Below, piece after piece: positions 1-10,293 of a stretch of DNA of 64,000 nucleotides; the stretch's first letter is position 1, and the number at the start of each line of letters is the position of its first letter. The notes under the pieces were generated by a model, which worked only from the letters and a program-made list of their open reading frames with translations, ran no database searches and was not told the DNA's origin. The stretch is from Shinisaurus crocodilurus (taxonomy: Eukaryota; Chordata; Lepidosauria; Squamata; Shinisauridae), in the NCBI GenBank assembly GCA_021292165.1, contig JAHFWL010000254.1, positions 186,001 to 250,000 on the forward strand, read 5' to 3'. A program made the position numbers and the translations under genes.

Positions 1-1222
1 TTTTTCTTAAAAATGTGTTTCCCAGCCCCGCCCTCCCCATCCATTTTATCCTACCGGAGTGTTGGCCAGGAGGGAGTGGTATAGGATGGGCGTGAGTTTG
101 GCTGGTTACCAGGGAGATGGGAGAGAATGTTGTGTAGAGTAGGAAGGCCAAATTTATCTACTATAGCTAAAACAGAAGTTCTCTGCAAAAATCTGAATTG
201 CCTCCAAGAAAGGTGAACTTAAAAAAAGTAAAAATAAAGGGCAGATATGAACTCTATTCGTATTCTTGAGAAAAGTCAAGAAATGCACAGTTTTTGAGAC
301 AGAACCTACATTATAATAGGGTTTGACCACCCCTCACCAGGACACATTGTCATGATACCTCCACATTCAATGTCTGTATATAACTTGAAGAAAGCTGAAT
401 TATGGAACTCCCTGCTACAAGGAAATCACTGTGGCAAAGAATTTAGCAATTTTCAAACATGTATTAGATATTTAGATATCAGTATAAAGTTACTTTGAGG
501 AAAGCTGAATTATCCCTGCTACTAGGAAAAATAGGAGCTGCAGTGATAATTCAACTTTAGTAAACAAATAGGTTTATTTATGCTGCTGTTATTATACTGC
601 AGGGGTGGGGAACCAAACTGTGGGCCTTTTTAAAGTAAAAGCTAAACGCGAACACATTCTGAGTCTTTCCCAGAATTTTCCCTGACACAGCCACTCTCTA
701 GGACTGTATATAGAATGATATTTCTTTACTGAAATTCTAGAACTTCTTGTTTGAAAGACAGAGAGTACTGTGCCTTCCTATGAGATATGGTCTCTTAAAG
801 ACTACATGTCCTTAGTTCATGCTGGCATTTTCTGTGCATTTGCAAGGTCCCTTCCAATTCTATGATTCTATTTGGATGGTCTTGGTTGCCAGTTGGGTAC
901 TTGTAACATGGAATGGTAGCTTCGGTTGCATAATAGCTTCTGCTGCATATACTCCATGTGTCTATTCCAGTGAACAGATAAATCTGGGACTTAGGTTCCC
1001 CACTCTGCCTCTGACAACCATCCAGCTCCAAAGTATTAGTGTATCTGGAACTGGCCACAGCATATGATACTATACCATATCCATATTGCCTAAATAACTA
1101 GTCTTTTAAGGCCATGGCCATTAAGAGCTGTAATTTCCCAGCATTTTGGAGCTGGAGTGAACATGAAAACAAGATGTTAAACTGAAATGGTTTCATTAAT
1201 TGAATAAATATATTGTCTAATA
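1..1222. other. Non-coding, no feature recognised
   Basis: AT-rich sequence without a convincing exon or a repeat I can name. The short open frames here have no domain-like content. It probably lies in a CACNB2 intron used by isoforms that start further left, because the other first exons of this gene are not in the window. Confidence 0.5.
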
Positions 1223-1472
1223 CAGTCATGCCTTGGATTGAGAGCATAATTCGTTCCGGAAACGTGCTTGTAATCCAAAACACTCTTATATCAACACGAA
1301 ATCCCCCCCAAAAAATTTGTACAGAGATTTTTAACTTAAGCCGTACTACAGTACTTGTATTGCAAGACGTCGCTTGCATATCAAGTCAAAAAAAATTAAA
1401 TAAATATTTAAAAATTTGCTTGTCTTGCAAAATGCTCTCAAACCAAGTTACTTGCAATCCAAGGTATTACTG
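1223..1472 (-). mobile_element. Tigger/pogo-like MITE, copy 1
   Basis: A 250-bp element that begins CAGTCATGCCTTGGATTG and ends CCAAGGTATTACTG, flanked on both sides by TA (1221-1222 and 1473-1474). The inverted CAGT...ACTG ends and TA duplication fit a non-autonomous Tc1/mariner element of the pogo/Tigger type. Six sister copies occur in the window, at 6703, 20351, 21661, 23446, 40781 and 55120. Strand is given relative to the copies that start CAGTAATACC. It has no coding capacity. The family assignment is from ends and target site only. Confidence 0.8.
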
Positions 1473-1474
1473 TA

Positions 1475-2592
1475 GTCTGAGCCTATATTCTGCAGGACAG
1501 AGGAAGGAACAGGTAGAATCCAACATAAGGTTCCTAGCATTGGCAAAAGACCTTTGCTTTGGCACTGAGACCTGCCTTCCCTGAGTACAGGTGTAGCAAC
1601 CACCATCAGCACTGCTGCACAAACACTGCTTTCAAGCCCCTGTGCAGACCTTCTCACAGCACCCAAAATGCTTTCAAAGTAGTCTGACTCTCCAATGTCA
1701 TTACAGAACTGCATGTCTCTGTTGTACAGTGGAGTTTAGCAAGCAAGGAAGAACTGCATGGCTCTGTCACAATTGGCTAGGATAGGATGTCTTTTTAGCT
1801 AAAGCAACATGAGACACCGCTGTGTTGCAGCATCTGAACAGGCACTATAAGAAAAATAATAAGTCAACAAACTGCTGTACTTGTTGCTATGTAACTTAAC
1901 TTGTGGGGGGAGTGTTCAGAAAGAATACAGAAATTGTTGTATGGGTTTGGGACCATCTAACAAAGCTGCTAAGAATACCTATAGACTATTAAAAAGAAAC
2001 CCATTGAAGTCAGTGGGAAGGAAATTCCTTGCAGCAGGTCTGGGGACAGTGTAAAGTTGTGCCATGAACAGGGATATGGATGTGTTGAATGGCTATAATT
2101 ACAGAATAAATGTTCTCCTGTCCTGTGATGCCCATGTCCTGCCCACAACTCTTCCTGTTTTAGCTGTCCACTGATGGCAGTATTGGCTCTAGGATTTTGA
2201 GGGCCCTTGGGCAAGGTGCCCTCAATGGGCCCCCTCCCTCAGTGCATGTACCTTCTCACCACCATTATCACCCACCAGTATTGTTCCTCATCCTCTTTCT
2301 CATCATTGCTAGCAGCTCCTCACTTGACAGGCAGAGAGCCAGTGAGCAAGTAGGCAGTGGCATCTGTTGCTCCTTCTCACCACCACCATTGTCTGAGTCA
2401 GATAGAGAGGCAGGTGAGCTAGCAATGCTTGCAGTGATGAAGAGAAGGAGCAAATCCAGGGGGCTCTTATCAGTGGGCCCCTGCTGGGATATGGACCATG
2501 GACAGGTGCCTGAACATGCCTGCAGCAGCCCTGACCGGCAGGGATTTTCCATCCCTCTCCTACTCATCATGCTTGATGATGAACCTTTAGTT
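1475..2592. other. Non-coding, no feature recognised
   Basis: No exon or nameable repeat seen. Open frames near 2197-2628 on both strands are low-complexity shadows of each other and show no family resemblance. Confidence 0.45.
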
Positions 2593-2712
2593 CAGCCTTG
2601 CTCAACCTGGTGCCCTCCAATGTTTTGAACGTCAACTCACACCAGCCCCAGCCAGCATGTCCAATGGGAGTTGTCCAAAATGTCTGGAGGGCACCAGGTT
2701 GGGGGAAGGCTG
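2593..2712. mobile_element. hAT-type fold-back MITE
   Basis: A 120-bp imperfect palindrome. It starts CAGCCTTGCTCAACCTGG and ends CAGGTTGGGGGAAGGCTG. The 8-bp flanks are ctttagtt (2585-2592) and ctttagct (2713-2720), one mismatch apart. CAG/CTG ends with an 8-bp duplication are the hAT signature. Related fold-backs occur at 19174, 23050, 29165, 46703, 56024 and 57310. Confidence 0.75.
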
Positions 2713-2720
2713 CTTTAGCT

Positions 2721-3332
2721 GCTGTCAATATTTATGAGAGCCCAGTGTTAATTACTTTTTAAAAATCCGTTAGCATATGTCCTTCAGTATGAATATTATG
2801 ATGATTTTATGTGTTCCCAACGTTTTATCTATGAAAACAATACTTCTAGTTATTATTTGGGCAGAATGCAGTAACATTCATTGAATGTAGGGTTTATCTT
2901 TGCAGTATAGTTCCAACTCACTGTTTTTTTTAAATGTGATGCATAGCCTACATTCTCAGAGATAGAAATGCAGTTTGTGATAGATATATGACAAAATATA
3001 AAGTACAATACCAGCTATTTCAGCTTTCCAGAGAGCTTGCTGTTTTCCAGCTGTTTACCCTTGAGATGTAAAATGGTAATTTGACATAGACTAGCAACAC
3101 AGTGTGATGTGAGCATCTGCGTAAAAGGCTGTGTATATGGAGCATGCCCAGTGATGTGAAAAGCCTCTTACCCCACCCCCAACACACCGAGCTCTGAAGA
3201 GATGAAATGAACTTACACTTGCAAATGTTACATTTTGCATAGGATTTGTAAAAGGTTCTTTTCTAAGCACTGTATTTAATCAGTAAAAAACAACAAGAGC
3301 AACGAGGCAGTTAAAAAATACAAGCAACAAAG

Positions 3333-3335
<3 letters not shown>
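2721..3335. other. Non-coding, no feature recognised
   Basis: AT-rich, no repeat or exon recognised. It is left of the presumed beta-2e promoter and could hold distal regulatory sequence, but nothing specific is visible. Confidence 0.4.

Positions 3336-3369
<34 letters not shown>
3336..3369. repeat. (GT)17 microsatellite
   Basis: A perfect run of 17 GT units, 284 bp left of the beta-2e start codon, inside or just above the presumed promoter. Alternating purine-pyrimidine DNA of this length can adopt Z-form, but any effect on transcription is speculation. Confidence 0.95.
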
Positions 3370-3372
<3 letters not shown>

Positions 3373-3653
3373 CTGATGATTACATCAGAGTAGCATCTCT
3401 TACAATATACTTGGTCTGGAATCCTCCCCCCCCCCCCTTGAATTAATGAAACATCTTTGCTTTTTGGTGCCATGGGAAAATTAAGAATTACACTAGAACA
3501 GAGAAACTGAGGACTTGCAAAGCTGAGGAAAGAGCTTGCAGCAGAGCATGGATAGGGAAAGAGCGGTGATTCTGCGGTGTTCGGTGTGCACATGTTTTAT
3601 GAGAATCAGTGCTGGGCTCTGCAGCTGCGGACAATAACTAAGCTGTCTGGCTA
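3370..3653 (+). promoter_or_regulatory. CACNB2: Presumed promoter/5' UTR of the beta-2e first exon
   Basis: Inferred from position: the beta-2e exon begins with its own start codon and has no acceptor site needed, so transcription must begin in or left of this interval. A poly-C tract lies at about 3425-3438. No clear TATA box is visible; ttttatga near 3595 is only weakly similar. An in-frame TAA at 3639-3641 closes the frame 12 bases before the ATG. The transcription start cannot be placed from sequence. Confidence 0.45.
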
Positions 3654-3722
3654 ATGAAGGCCACCTGGATCAGGCTTCTGAAAAGAGCCAAAGGAGGACG
3701 GTTGAAGAATTCTGATATCTGT
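3654..3722 (+). CDS. CACNB2: CACNB2 alternative first coding exon, beta-2e N-terminus
   Basis: Encodes 23 residues beginning MKATWIRLLKRAKGG and ending NSDIC, which I recognise as the N-terminus of the beta-2e splice form of the calcium channel beta-2 subunit. The exon ends at a good donor (TGT|gtaagc, 3723-3728) in phase 0 and joins in frame to the next exon (GSADSYTS...). The in-frame stop at 3639-3641 supports the ATG. The segment is very basic (three Lys and three Arg in residues 2-16) with Trp5. In mammals this N-terminus holds beta-2e at the plasma membrane by binding acidic lipids, which slows channel inactivation; that role is inferred here by homology. The open frame running on to 3899 is intron read-through. 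Other first exons of the gene are not in the window. Confidence 0.92.
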
Positions 3723-4562
3723 GTAAGCTTTAAATTTCAATTTGCTGGCATATTTTGCTGTGCAGGTGGGGTGGTGGAAGGACTGCTTGCATTCATTCTG
3801 TTTGAATTAGCAGGTTTTCATTCTTTTGATTGCAACCGGGGATGGGTGTGTGTGGAATCAAAGCTATATGTTGTTTACATAGTTATTCTGGCGTTGTGAC
3901 CAGTGGTTGGTCACTGTGCTTGACTCCAGACATGTTCTGGCAGCTGCAATATGATTTGTGGTCATTTCTGTGTTTTTGCTGAAGGGCTGAGATAGATTTG
4001 AGCCATATTCTTTTTTTTTCTGATGGGGAAAGAGTGTCAGGTGAAGAGGTGCTCTGCAATCAAGAAGGAATTTGCAGTTTAAAGCTGAGGCTATAGTCCT
4101 TGTCAGGAGTAAGGATTGTTTTTACCAACTCTGTATTTGCCTGTAGTGAGACTCAAATGGCCTTATTTGAGGCTTTCCTTATCTAAAGCTATCCTTGAAA
4201 CAACTGTATGTCCTTCAGCCCTGCACTGCACCATTGGTGTTACTCAACAGAAACTAGCTCTGCATAGCAAAAGGAATATACCGATCAGAATGAGGAGGAA
4301 ACAGCAAGCATAGAGCTGGAAAAAGAACCAAATGCTGGTTCTCAGAATGGCTTCAGGATCAAAACAATTTACATGCTCATTATTTTTCTCATTGATGCTA
4401 TTGGGAACTACAGGGTTGGTTGGTTTTTTAATTTAACAAGGATTTATATCAAAGCACTGAAAAGGAAGACAACAGAAGTATTCTGAGCTTTTATGATAAA
4501 TGCATTTAAAAAAAGCAACGTCATTTTCTTTATTTCTAATATTTTATCTTCCTTTTGTCCAG
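3723..4562 (+). other. CACNB2: CACNB2 intron between the beta-2e exon and the first shared exon
   Basis: An 840-bp intron with donor gtaagc and acceptor ...cttttgtccag. It ends in a pyrimidine-rich tract after an AT-rich run. No transposon was recognised in it, in contrast to all other CACNB2 introns here. Confidence 0.85.
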
Positions 4563-4682
4563 GGTTCGGCGGACTCCTACACCAGCCGTCCATCTGATTC
4601 AGATGTATCTCTTGAGGAAGACAGAGAGGCAGTGCGGAGAGAGGCAGAGCGACAGGCCCAGACACAGCTGGAAAAAGCAAAG
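4563..4682 (+). CDS. CACNB2: CACNB2 shared coding exon (GSADSYTS...QLEKAK)
   Basis: A 120-base, phase 0-0 exon encoding 40 residues from [16 protein letters not shown] to QTQLEKAK. This is the conserved block before the SH3 domain of Cav beta subunits. The stretch [20 protein letters not shown] favours beta-2: beta-1 has REALRKEAERQALAQ and beta-4 has REAIRQEREQQAAIQ. Borders are tccag|GGT and AAG|gtaaag. Cav beta subunits bind the I-II loop of the pore subunit inside the cell, aid its delivery to the membrane and set gating. The remaining protein continues at 47557, 42.9 kb away. Confidence 0.95.
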
Positions 4683-5923
4683 GTAAAGTGCTTCTTCACA
4701 GTCTGGATTCATGGAAATGTTGTTTCTAGTAGAACCTGGTGTCTGCTGAATTTTCAATGGCATATTTTCTTATGTATGAGAAAAATATGGCACAAAACTA
4801 TTTATGCTGTTGTACTCTGACTCCTGTGGTACTCTGACAAAGTACCGTAAGTAGCTTTGGGAATATAGCTTGAGTTCTCCTAAGGATTTTTCTTCAAGAG
4901 TATTTTCTTCAGGAGTACTGTATTAAAAACACACACCTAGTGGACTGTTATTCCATAGAATATATAGACCTATCCCAGAATCTTTTATTATATTGAACAT
5001 GGAATCCCAGTTACTTTCCCCACATATTAAGATTTCTATTATTCTAAGTTGGTGATTTTGGATTGTGAGTATAACTCTACAGTGCCGAAGACATGTATGA
5101 TAATATTCTTGATAAAGTGATATTATTAAAAAGAGTTGCAGCTCCTCATTCATGCTGTTGTTATTTGATCCCTTGTATTCACTTGTTCCCCTTTTTATAT
5201 ATCTTAGTATAATATTTCTTGGTATAATATTTCCAATGTAATTTGGATAATTTATCAGATTTATTTATGACTTTAGCTTCTATATTAAGAATGTAGTACT
5301 TCACATATATATTATTTAGTCTCCTTCTTACCTGACACAGTTTCTTAAAACAACTTTTCTCTCCCAAGTATTCCATGTACTCTTTCATCCTATTTCCTCT
5401 TTCTCTTCAATATGTGTATATTTTTATTTTAAAACTATATATCCCACCTAATTTCAGAAATTGTACCATGGCTTACCACTAAGCCTAGAGCAAAAAACTA
5501 TTATTAGAAACATAGAATATATATTAAAAACAGCACCCAAATAAAGAATCTAAAGGGTCATACTAACAAGTAATTCAATTCTTCCACACTAAAAACTCCT
5601 TAAAGAGAAGGCTTTGCACATTTTTTCCTGAACAATTACAGTGTATGTTTAGATATGTTTGTCTACCCTTACCTTTTCCTTCTATCAGTTGTATATTTTC
5701 AGGTTTAGTATATTAATGGAAGTTATGGGGTAGTGGATACCCTTTGGTCCAGGAATAAAATGGTTGAATCGTTGGCATAGTTGCCAGATTCACTTTTTAA
5801 AAACTAAGATACACTGGAGCAGTGGTAACTTTTTTGTGGAGTTTTGTGGAACACTGGATTACTGAAATGAAATTTGCTCATACCATGTGACATTCTTCAG
5901 TGATGAGCTATTTTTGATAACTT
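4683..5923. other. Start of the 42.9-kb CACNB2 intron, mostly unassigned
   Basis: AT-rich intronic sequence. Around 5170-5400 the minus strand reads Lys/Tyr-rich protein (about 69 residues, KEYMEYLGEK...), which could be a decayed L1-type ORF2 fragment, but I cannot confirm it. Nothing else recognised. Confidence 0.35.
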
Positions 5924-6011
5924 TATTTCCTGGTTATAACCAGATTCTTGAAGGCCTATATACCTTTTCAAAAATCACAAGAACCAGGTGTAATTTTGAG
6001 GTGTAATTTCA
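5924..6011 (+). repeat. 88-bp unit shared with 10206-10293
   Basis: Matches 10206-10293 at 87 of 88 positions by eye (one a/c difference after ATAACCAG), in the same orientation. It contains the perfect 14-bp palindrome CTGGTTATAACCAG and two direct copies of GGTGTAATTT. Here it abuts the 5' end of a plus-strand L2 fragment. At the other site it sits inside a minus-strand L2. The family is unknown. Confidence 0.8.
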
Positions 6012-7890
6012 GGCTGACAATATGGATAAGTTGCTTGGGGAGCTGAGGCCAACCACTTGGTCATTAGACCCATATCCATCCTGGCTGATTAAAATTGCCA
6101 GAGGGGGACTGGCCACATGGGTAATTGAGGTTGTAAATACCTCCCTAGAGGAGAGCTGTGTTCCTAATATATAGAAGTAGGCAGTGGTGAGACTTCTACT
6201 TAAAAAGCCAACACTTTATCCCTACAAACTTGAATAATTATAATCCAGTCTCAGGTTTGCCTTTTTTGAGTAAGGTGTTAGAGTGCTCCAGGCATTCTTG
6301 GAGGAAACTTATTAAGATCCTTTTCAGTCTGGATTCAGCCCTTGTTTTGGGACTGAAACAGCCTTGGCCATCTTGGTGGATAACCTTTGCTGGTAGCTTG
6401 ACAGGGGAAGTGCATCCTTGTTGGTTCTGCTTGACCTCTCAGTAGCTTTCAGTACCATTGAACATGGTTTCCTTCTGGGATGTCTGGCTGGCATGGAGCT
6501 AGGAGGTACCATGCTGTGGGGGCTTTATTTCTATATAGTTGGGCATTCCCAGAAGGTGGTGCTGGTGGATTATGGCTCAGTCACTTGGCCATTCTATTCT
6601 TTCCCCCATGTGATTAATATCAACATGAAACAACTGGGAAAGGTCGTCTAGGGTTTAGGTGTCAGTAATATGCTGATGACACTCAACTCTATTTTTTAAC
6701 TACAGTAATACCTTGGATTGCAAGTAACTTGGTTTGAGAGCGTTTTGCAAGACAAGCAAATTTTTAAATATTTATTTTATTTTGTTTTACTTGATATACA
6801 AGCGACGCCTTGCAATACAAGTAATGTAGTACAGCTTAAATTAAAAATCTCTGTACAAATTTTTTTTGGGGGATTTTGTTTTGATATAAGAGTGTTTTGG
6901 ATTACAAGCACGTTTCCAGAACGAATTATGCTCTCAATCCAAGGCATGACTGTAATGCCAAGGAGACTGTGAAAGTCCTGAATCAGTGTCTGAGTACAGT
7001 TATGGATTGGATGTGGGCTAACAAGCTGAAAATTAATCCAGAAAAGACAGAAGTACTGATGGTCAGTATATTAGCTGATTCAGGAATGGAAATACAACAT
7101 ATGTGGATGGAGTTTTGCTCCAAAAGACAAGGTTCGCAGCTTAGGGTTGCTCCTGGACCCAGCATTGTACCTGGGTATCTGGGTATACTGTTGCTAGGAG
7201 TGCTTTTGTCCAGCTTTGGTTGGTGTGTCAGTTATGTCCCTTAAGGGAGAAGGCGAATCTGGACACAGTTACACATGCCTTATTCACACCTAGATTAGAT
7301 TACTGTGATGCTCTGTATGTGGGGCTGCCTTTAACTGGTGTCCAAAAATGGCAGCTAGTGCAAAATGTAGCATGACCAGAATGCTTTCTGATGCTCACTA
7401 TTTGACTCACATTATACTGATCCTGTTCCATCTGCACAAGAGCTGATTATTACCTTTAGAGCCTTAAACAGCTTGATGTCAGGTTATCTGAAGGGCTGCC
7501 ACCTCCCACATGGATTTGCCTGTCAGTTGCAGTCATCATTAGAAGCCCTGCTCTGTGTCCTGCTATCCAGGGAGGCATGCTTGGCGGTGACACAAGACAG
7601 AGCTTTTCAGTGGCAGAGCCCCTGATGTGGAACTCTCTCCTGAGGGAAGTTTGGCCCTTTCTTTGATGGTTTTTAGGCTGGAAGCCAAGACATTTTAATT
7701 CCGCCAAGCTTTTAATGGTTTCTAAATGGTTTGTTAATCCCTTTCTTTTGGTGCTGTTTTTTTTAAAGTGATTGTCTTAACATTTTTATAGCTCTCCGTT
7801 TTATTGTATTAAGATATATGTTTGTAGTTGTAAAGCATTTGTGGGGCTCTTTTGAGGGTCAAGAGGTGGTATATAAACATTTTTATAATG
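6012..7890 (+). mobile_element. L2-like LINE fragment, decayed, plus strand
   Basis: Degenerate reverse-transcriptase coding sequence, recognisable as L2/CR1-type. The frames read VDKLLGELRPTT...SWLIKIA, then VLLDLSVAFSTIEHG (RT motif A, with Ser for the usual Asp), then a YADD-like region near 6670 (atatgctgatgac), then NKLKINPEKTEVL (7020-7060) and a C-terminal region to about 7700. The 3' part resembles the common squamate L2 tail. It has many stops and frame breaks and is split by a MITE at 6703-6952. It is a dead copy. Confidence 0.8.
6703..6952 (+). mobile_element. Tigger/pogo-like MITE, copy 2
   Basis: 250 bp from CAGTAATACCTTGG to CATGACTG, with TA at 6701-6702 and 6953-6954. Inserted just after the YADD-coding region of the L2 fragment: L2 sequence resumes directly after it (AATGCCAAGGAGACTGTG). 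It is therefore younger than that L2. Confidence 0.85.
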
Positions 7891-9160
7891 AAATTAATTT
7901 AAAATTCAGATAGTCTGGTACAATCTCCTGAGCGGTCTCTTTTTAAGGTTTCCTGCTGAATCTGTTAACAGAAGGAATACAGTTGTGCTCTCAGCTACCC
8001 TGCTCTTGGTTTAGTTCTAAAACTTGGAGGTAGAAAGCTGCTAAAGAGCTTTACACAGCAGCACAGGGGGGTCAGTAACTCTCACATCTTCCCATCATGA
8101 CCATCCTGAGATGTAACTAAGGCATCTGAATTGGCAGAGGTTGATAAACATACAAATTTATGACTGTTTCTCCAATCTCTTTTGACTTGCATGATGCAAG
8201 TCAATTACTCATATTCTTAATAAAATATCAGTAAAATTAAACTTTCAAAGAAAAGATTTCAGATAATATGAACTTGCAGAAAAATCTGAGTAGCATTAGA
8301 GCACTTACTGCTAAGCTGATGCATCTCTTACTGATGAGTAAATCTATGTGAGTGTTGCTATGGGAATTTGGCTTAGCGATGCAGACTTGAATCCATGGAC
8401 AGCCCTTATGTAATATTCATGACCTCTAGCAAAGCTGCCATAGGGAGTTTACAGAGGAACTGCCAGCAGACCGTGACTTTTTAAAACTGTATTTCCGTGC
8501 ATCAAAACAGTGTTCTCACTTCAGCTGGTTGAAGAATAAACTCCAAGTCTGACATTGTCTCTGACTGTGAGACAACTTGTAAACAGCCGAAGTAGGAAGG
8601 CATTGGCAGTGTCAAGCTGCTACAACAATGGTGTTTCAGTGCTACATAATGTTAATGATTTAAATCATTTGTGCATTAATGAGAGTAATAGCTGGACACC
8701 AGAAAATCCATTTACTTTAACTAAATCAATGATAAACATTTTTGCTGAAAAGAAAATGCACTGGCTGGTATAAATGTTTTGACCATTCTTTGCCATTTTA
8801 AAATATTTTCAAGCAGACATAGGAAAAATGTATACAAAGTGCTGTGAAAATTACAACTATATTGTTCTTTCTACTTACAGAAGACTTGTTTGCTTCCACA
8901 GCTAATAATATATTTAGCTTACCATTACGTTACTGATGTGCATGCTGTGGCTCCAATTACTGTTTGCTTTTTTGTTTTAGCACCAGTGATGTATCCCCAT
9001 CCTAACCTATGCTGACCTTTATGTATTGTATTTGAATGTTTACCCTCTCTCTTTTTTCACTATATGTGCTGTCTGTCAGGATCAAAATACTGCAGCTGAT
9101 TATATTTTCTTTTATAACACTGTGCATGAAAATAGTGATCCTCATTAATGTGATGTCATT
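7891..9160. other. Intronic, no feature recognised
   Basis: AT-rich sequence between two L2 copies. No exon, SINE or terminal repeat was recognised. Confidence 0.4.
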
Positions 9161-9438
9161 TATTTTTGGTTTGTTTATTTATTTATTATATTTTTGAATT
9201 GCCCACCTGGCCAGTCATCCGGCCACTCTGAGCGATGTACAGTCCAATAAAATGCATGAAAAAACAGAGTGTAAAACACAATTAAAAAACAGTACAAAAC
9301 TTAAAAATCCTAACCCACCCTATATTCCCACCTGAAAAGCCATGTTATTAATGCACGGCGGAAGCTAATCAAGGAAGGGGCATGGCGAATGTCACTGGGG
9401 AGAGAGTTCCATAAATTGGGGGCTGCCACAGAAAAGGC

Positions 9439-9506
9439 CCCCCTCCTAGTCCCCCCTCCTAGTCCCCCCTCCTAGTCCCCCCTCCTAGTCCCCCCTCCTA
9501 GTCCCC
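9439..9506. repeat. 13-bp minisatellite in the L2 3' region
   Basis: Four complete copies of TCCCCCCTCCTAG (9450-9501) plus partial copies on each side. The related L2 tail at 28115-28440 lacks it, so it arose by local tandem expansion in this copy. Confidence 0.9.
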
Positions 9507-10205
9507 ACCAGCCTGGTTTCTCTGGCTGATGGGACAGGGAGAAGGCTGTCCATGGCAGATCTTGTTGAGTGGCCTACTTGATGTTGCTAGAGGCGCTCCT
9601 TGAGATAAACTGGACCGGAGCCGTATAGGGTTTTAAAGGTCAACGCCAACACCTTGAATTCGGCTCGGCAGACAACTGGTAGCCAGTGCAACTCTTTGAG
9701 CACCGGAGTGATGTGATCACGCTGGCGGCAGCCTTTAACTGGATGAGCTGCTGCATTCTGTACCAGCTGCAACTTCCGAACCGTCTTCCAGGGTAACCCC
9801 ACGTAGAGCACATTACAGTAGTCTAGGTGAGAGATCAAGGCATGAACCACTGATGGGAGCAGATGATTAGGAAGGTAGGGGTGCAACTGCCGCATCAAAT
9901 GGAGCTGATACAGCGCCGCCCGGCTCACAGCTGACACCTGAGCCTCCATGGACAGCTGGGAGTCTAGAATGACTCCCAAGCTGCGGACCTGGTCCTTCAG
10001 GGGTAGATGTATCCCATTCAGCACCAGGTCAACATCCCCTAACCTTCCCCTGTCTCTGACAAGAAGTACCTCGGTCTTGTCGGGGTTCAGTTTCAGCATG
10101 TTCCTTCCCATCCAGCCACACACTGCCTCCAGGTACTTGGACAGGGTTTCAACAGCCAACCTTGGTGAGGACTTGAAGGAGAGGTAGAGCTGCGTGTCAT
10201 CCGCA

Positions 10206-10293
10206 TATTTCCTGGTTATAACCAGCTTCTTGAAGGCCTATATACCTTTTCAAAAATCACAAGAACCAGGTGTAATTTTGAGGTGTAATTTCA
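10206..10293 (+). repeat. 88-bp unit shared with 5924-6011, inside the L2 RT region
   Basis: Second copy of the unit at 5924. On the minus strand the L2 frame reads ...YLKPLEAIIKRFGV, then this segment with stops, then YADDTQLYL. The L2 at 42-43 kb has only about four residues (CCHQ) at this point. The segment therefore interrupts the RT active-site region. Part of its right edge (gaaattacacc on the minus strand) may be L2's own sequence. Confidence 0.8.

Noticed and set aside
1..3600. Beta-2a first exon (palmitoylated N-terminus)
   Set aside because: No ATG followed by the double-Cys start typical of that form was found.
3723..3899. Extension of the beta-2e protein to 81 residues
   Set aside because: Sequence after TGT is intron: a good donor (gtaagc) lies exactly at the end of the known N-terminus and the next exon joins in phase.
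9439..9506. CRISPR-like array
   Set aside because: No spacers; a plain 13-bp tandem repeat in a vertebrate LINE.
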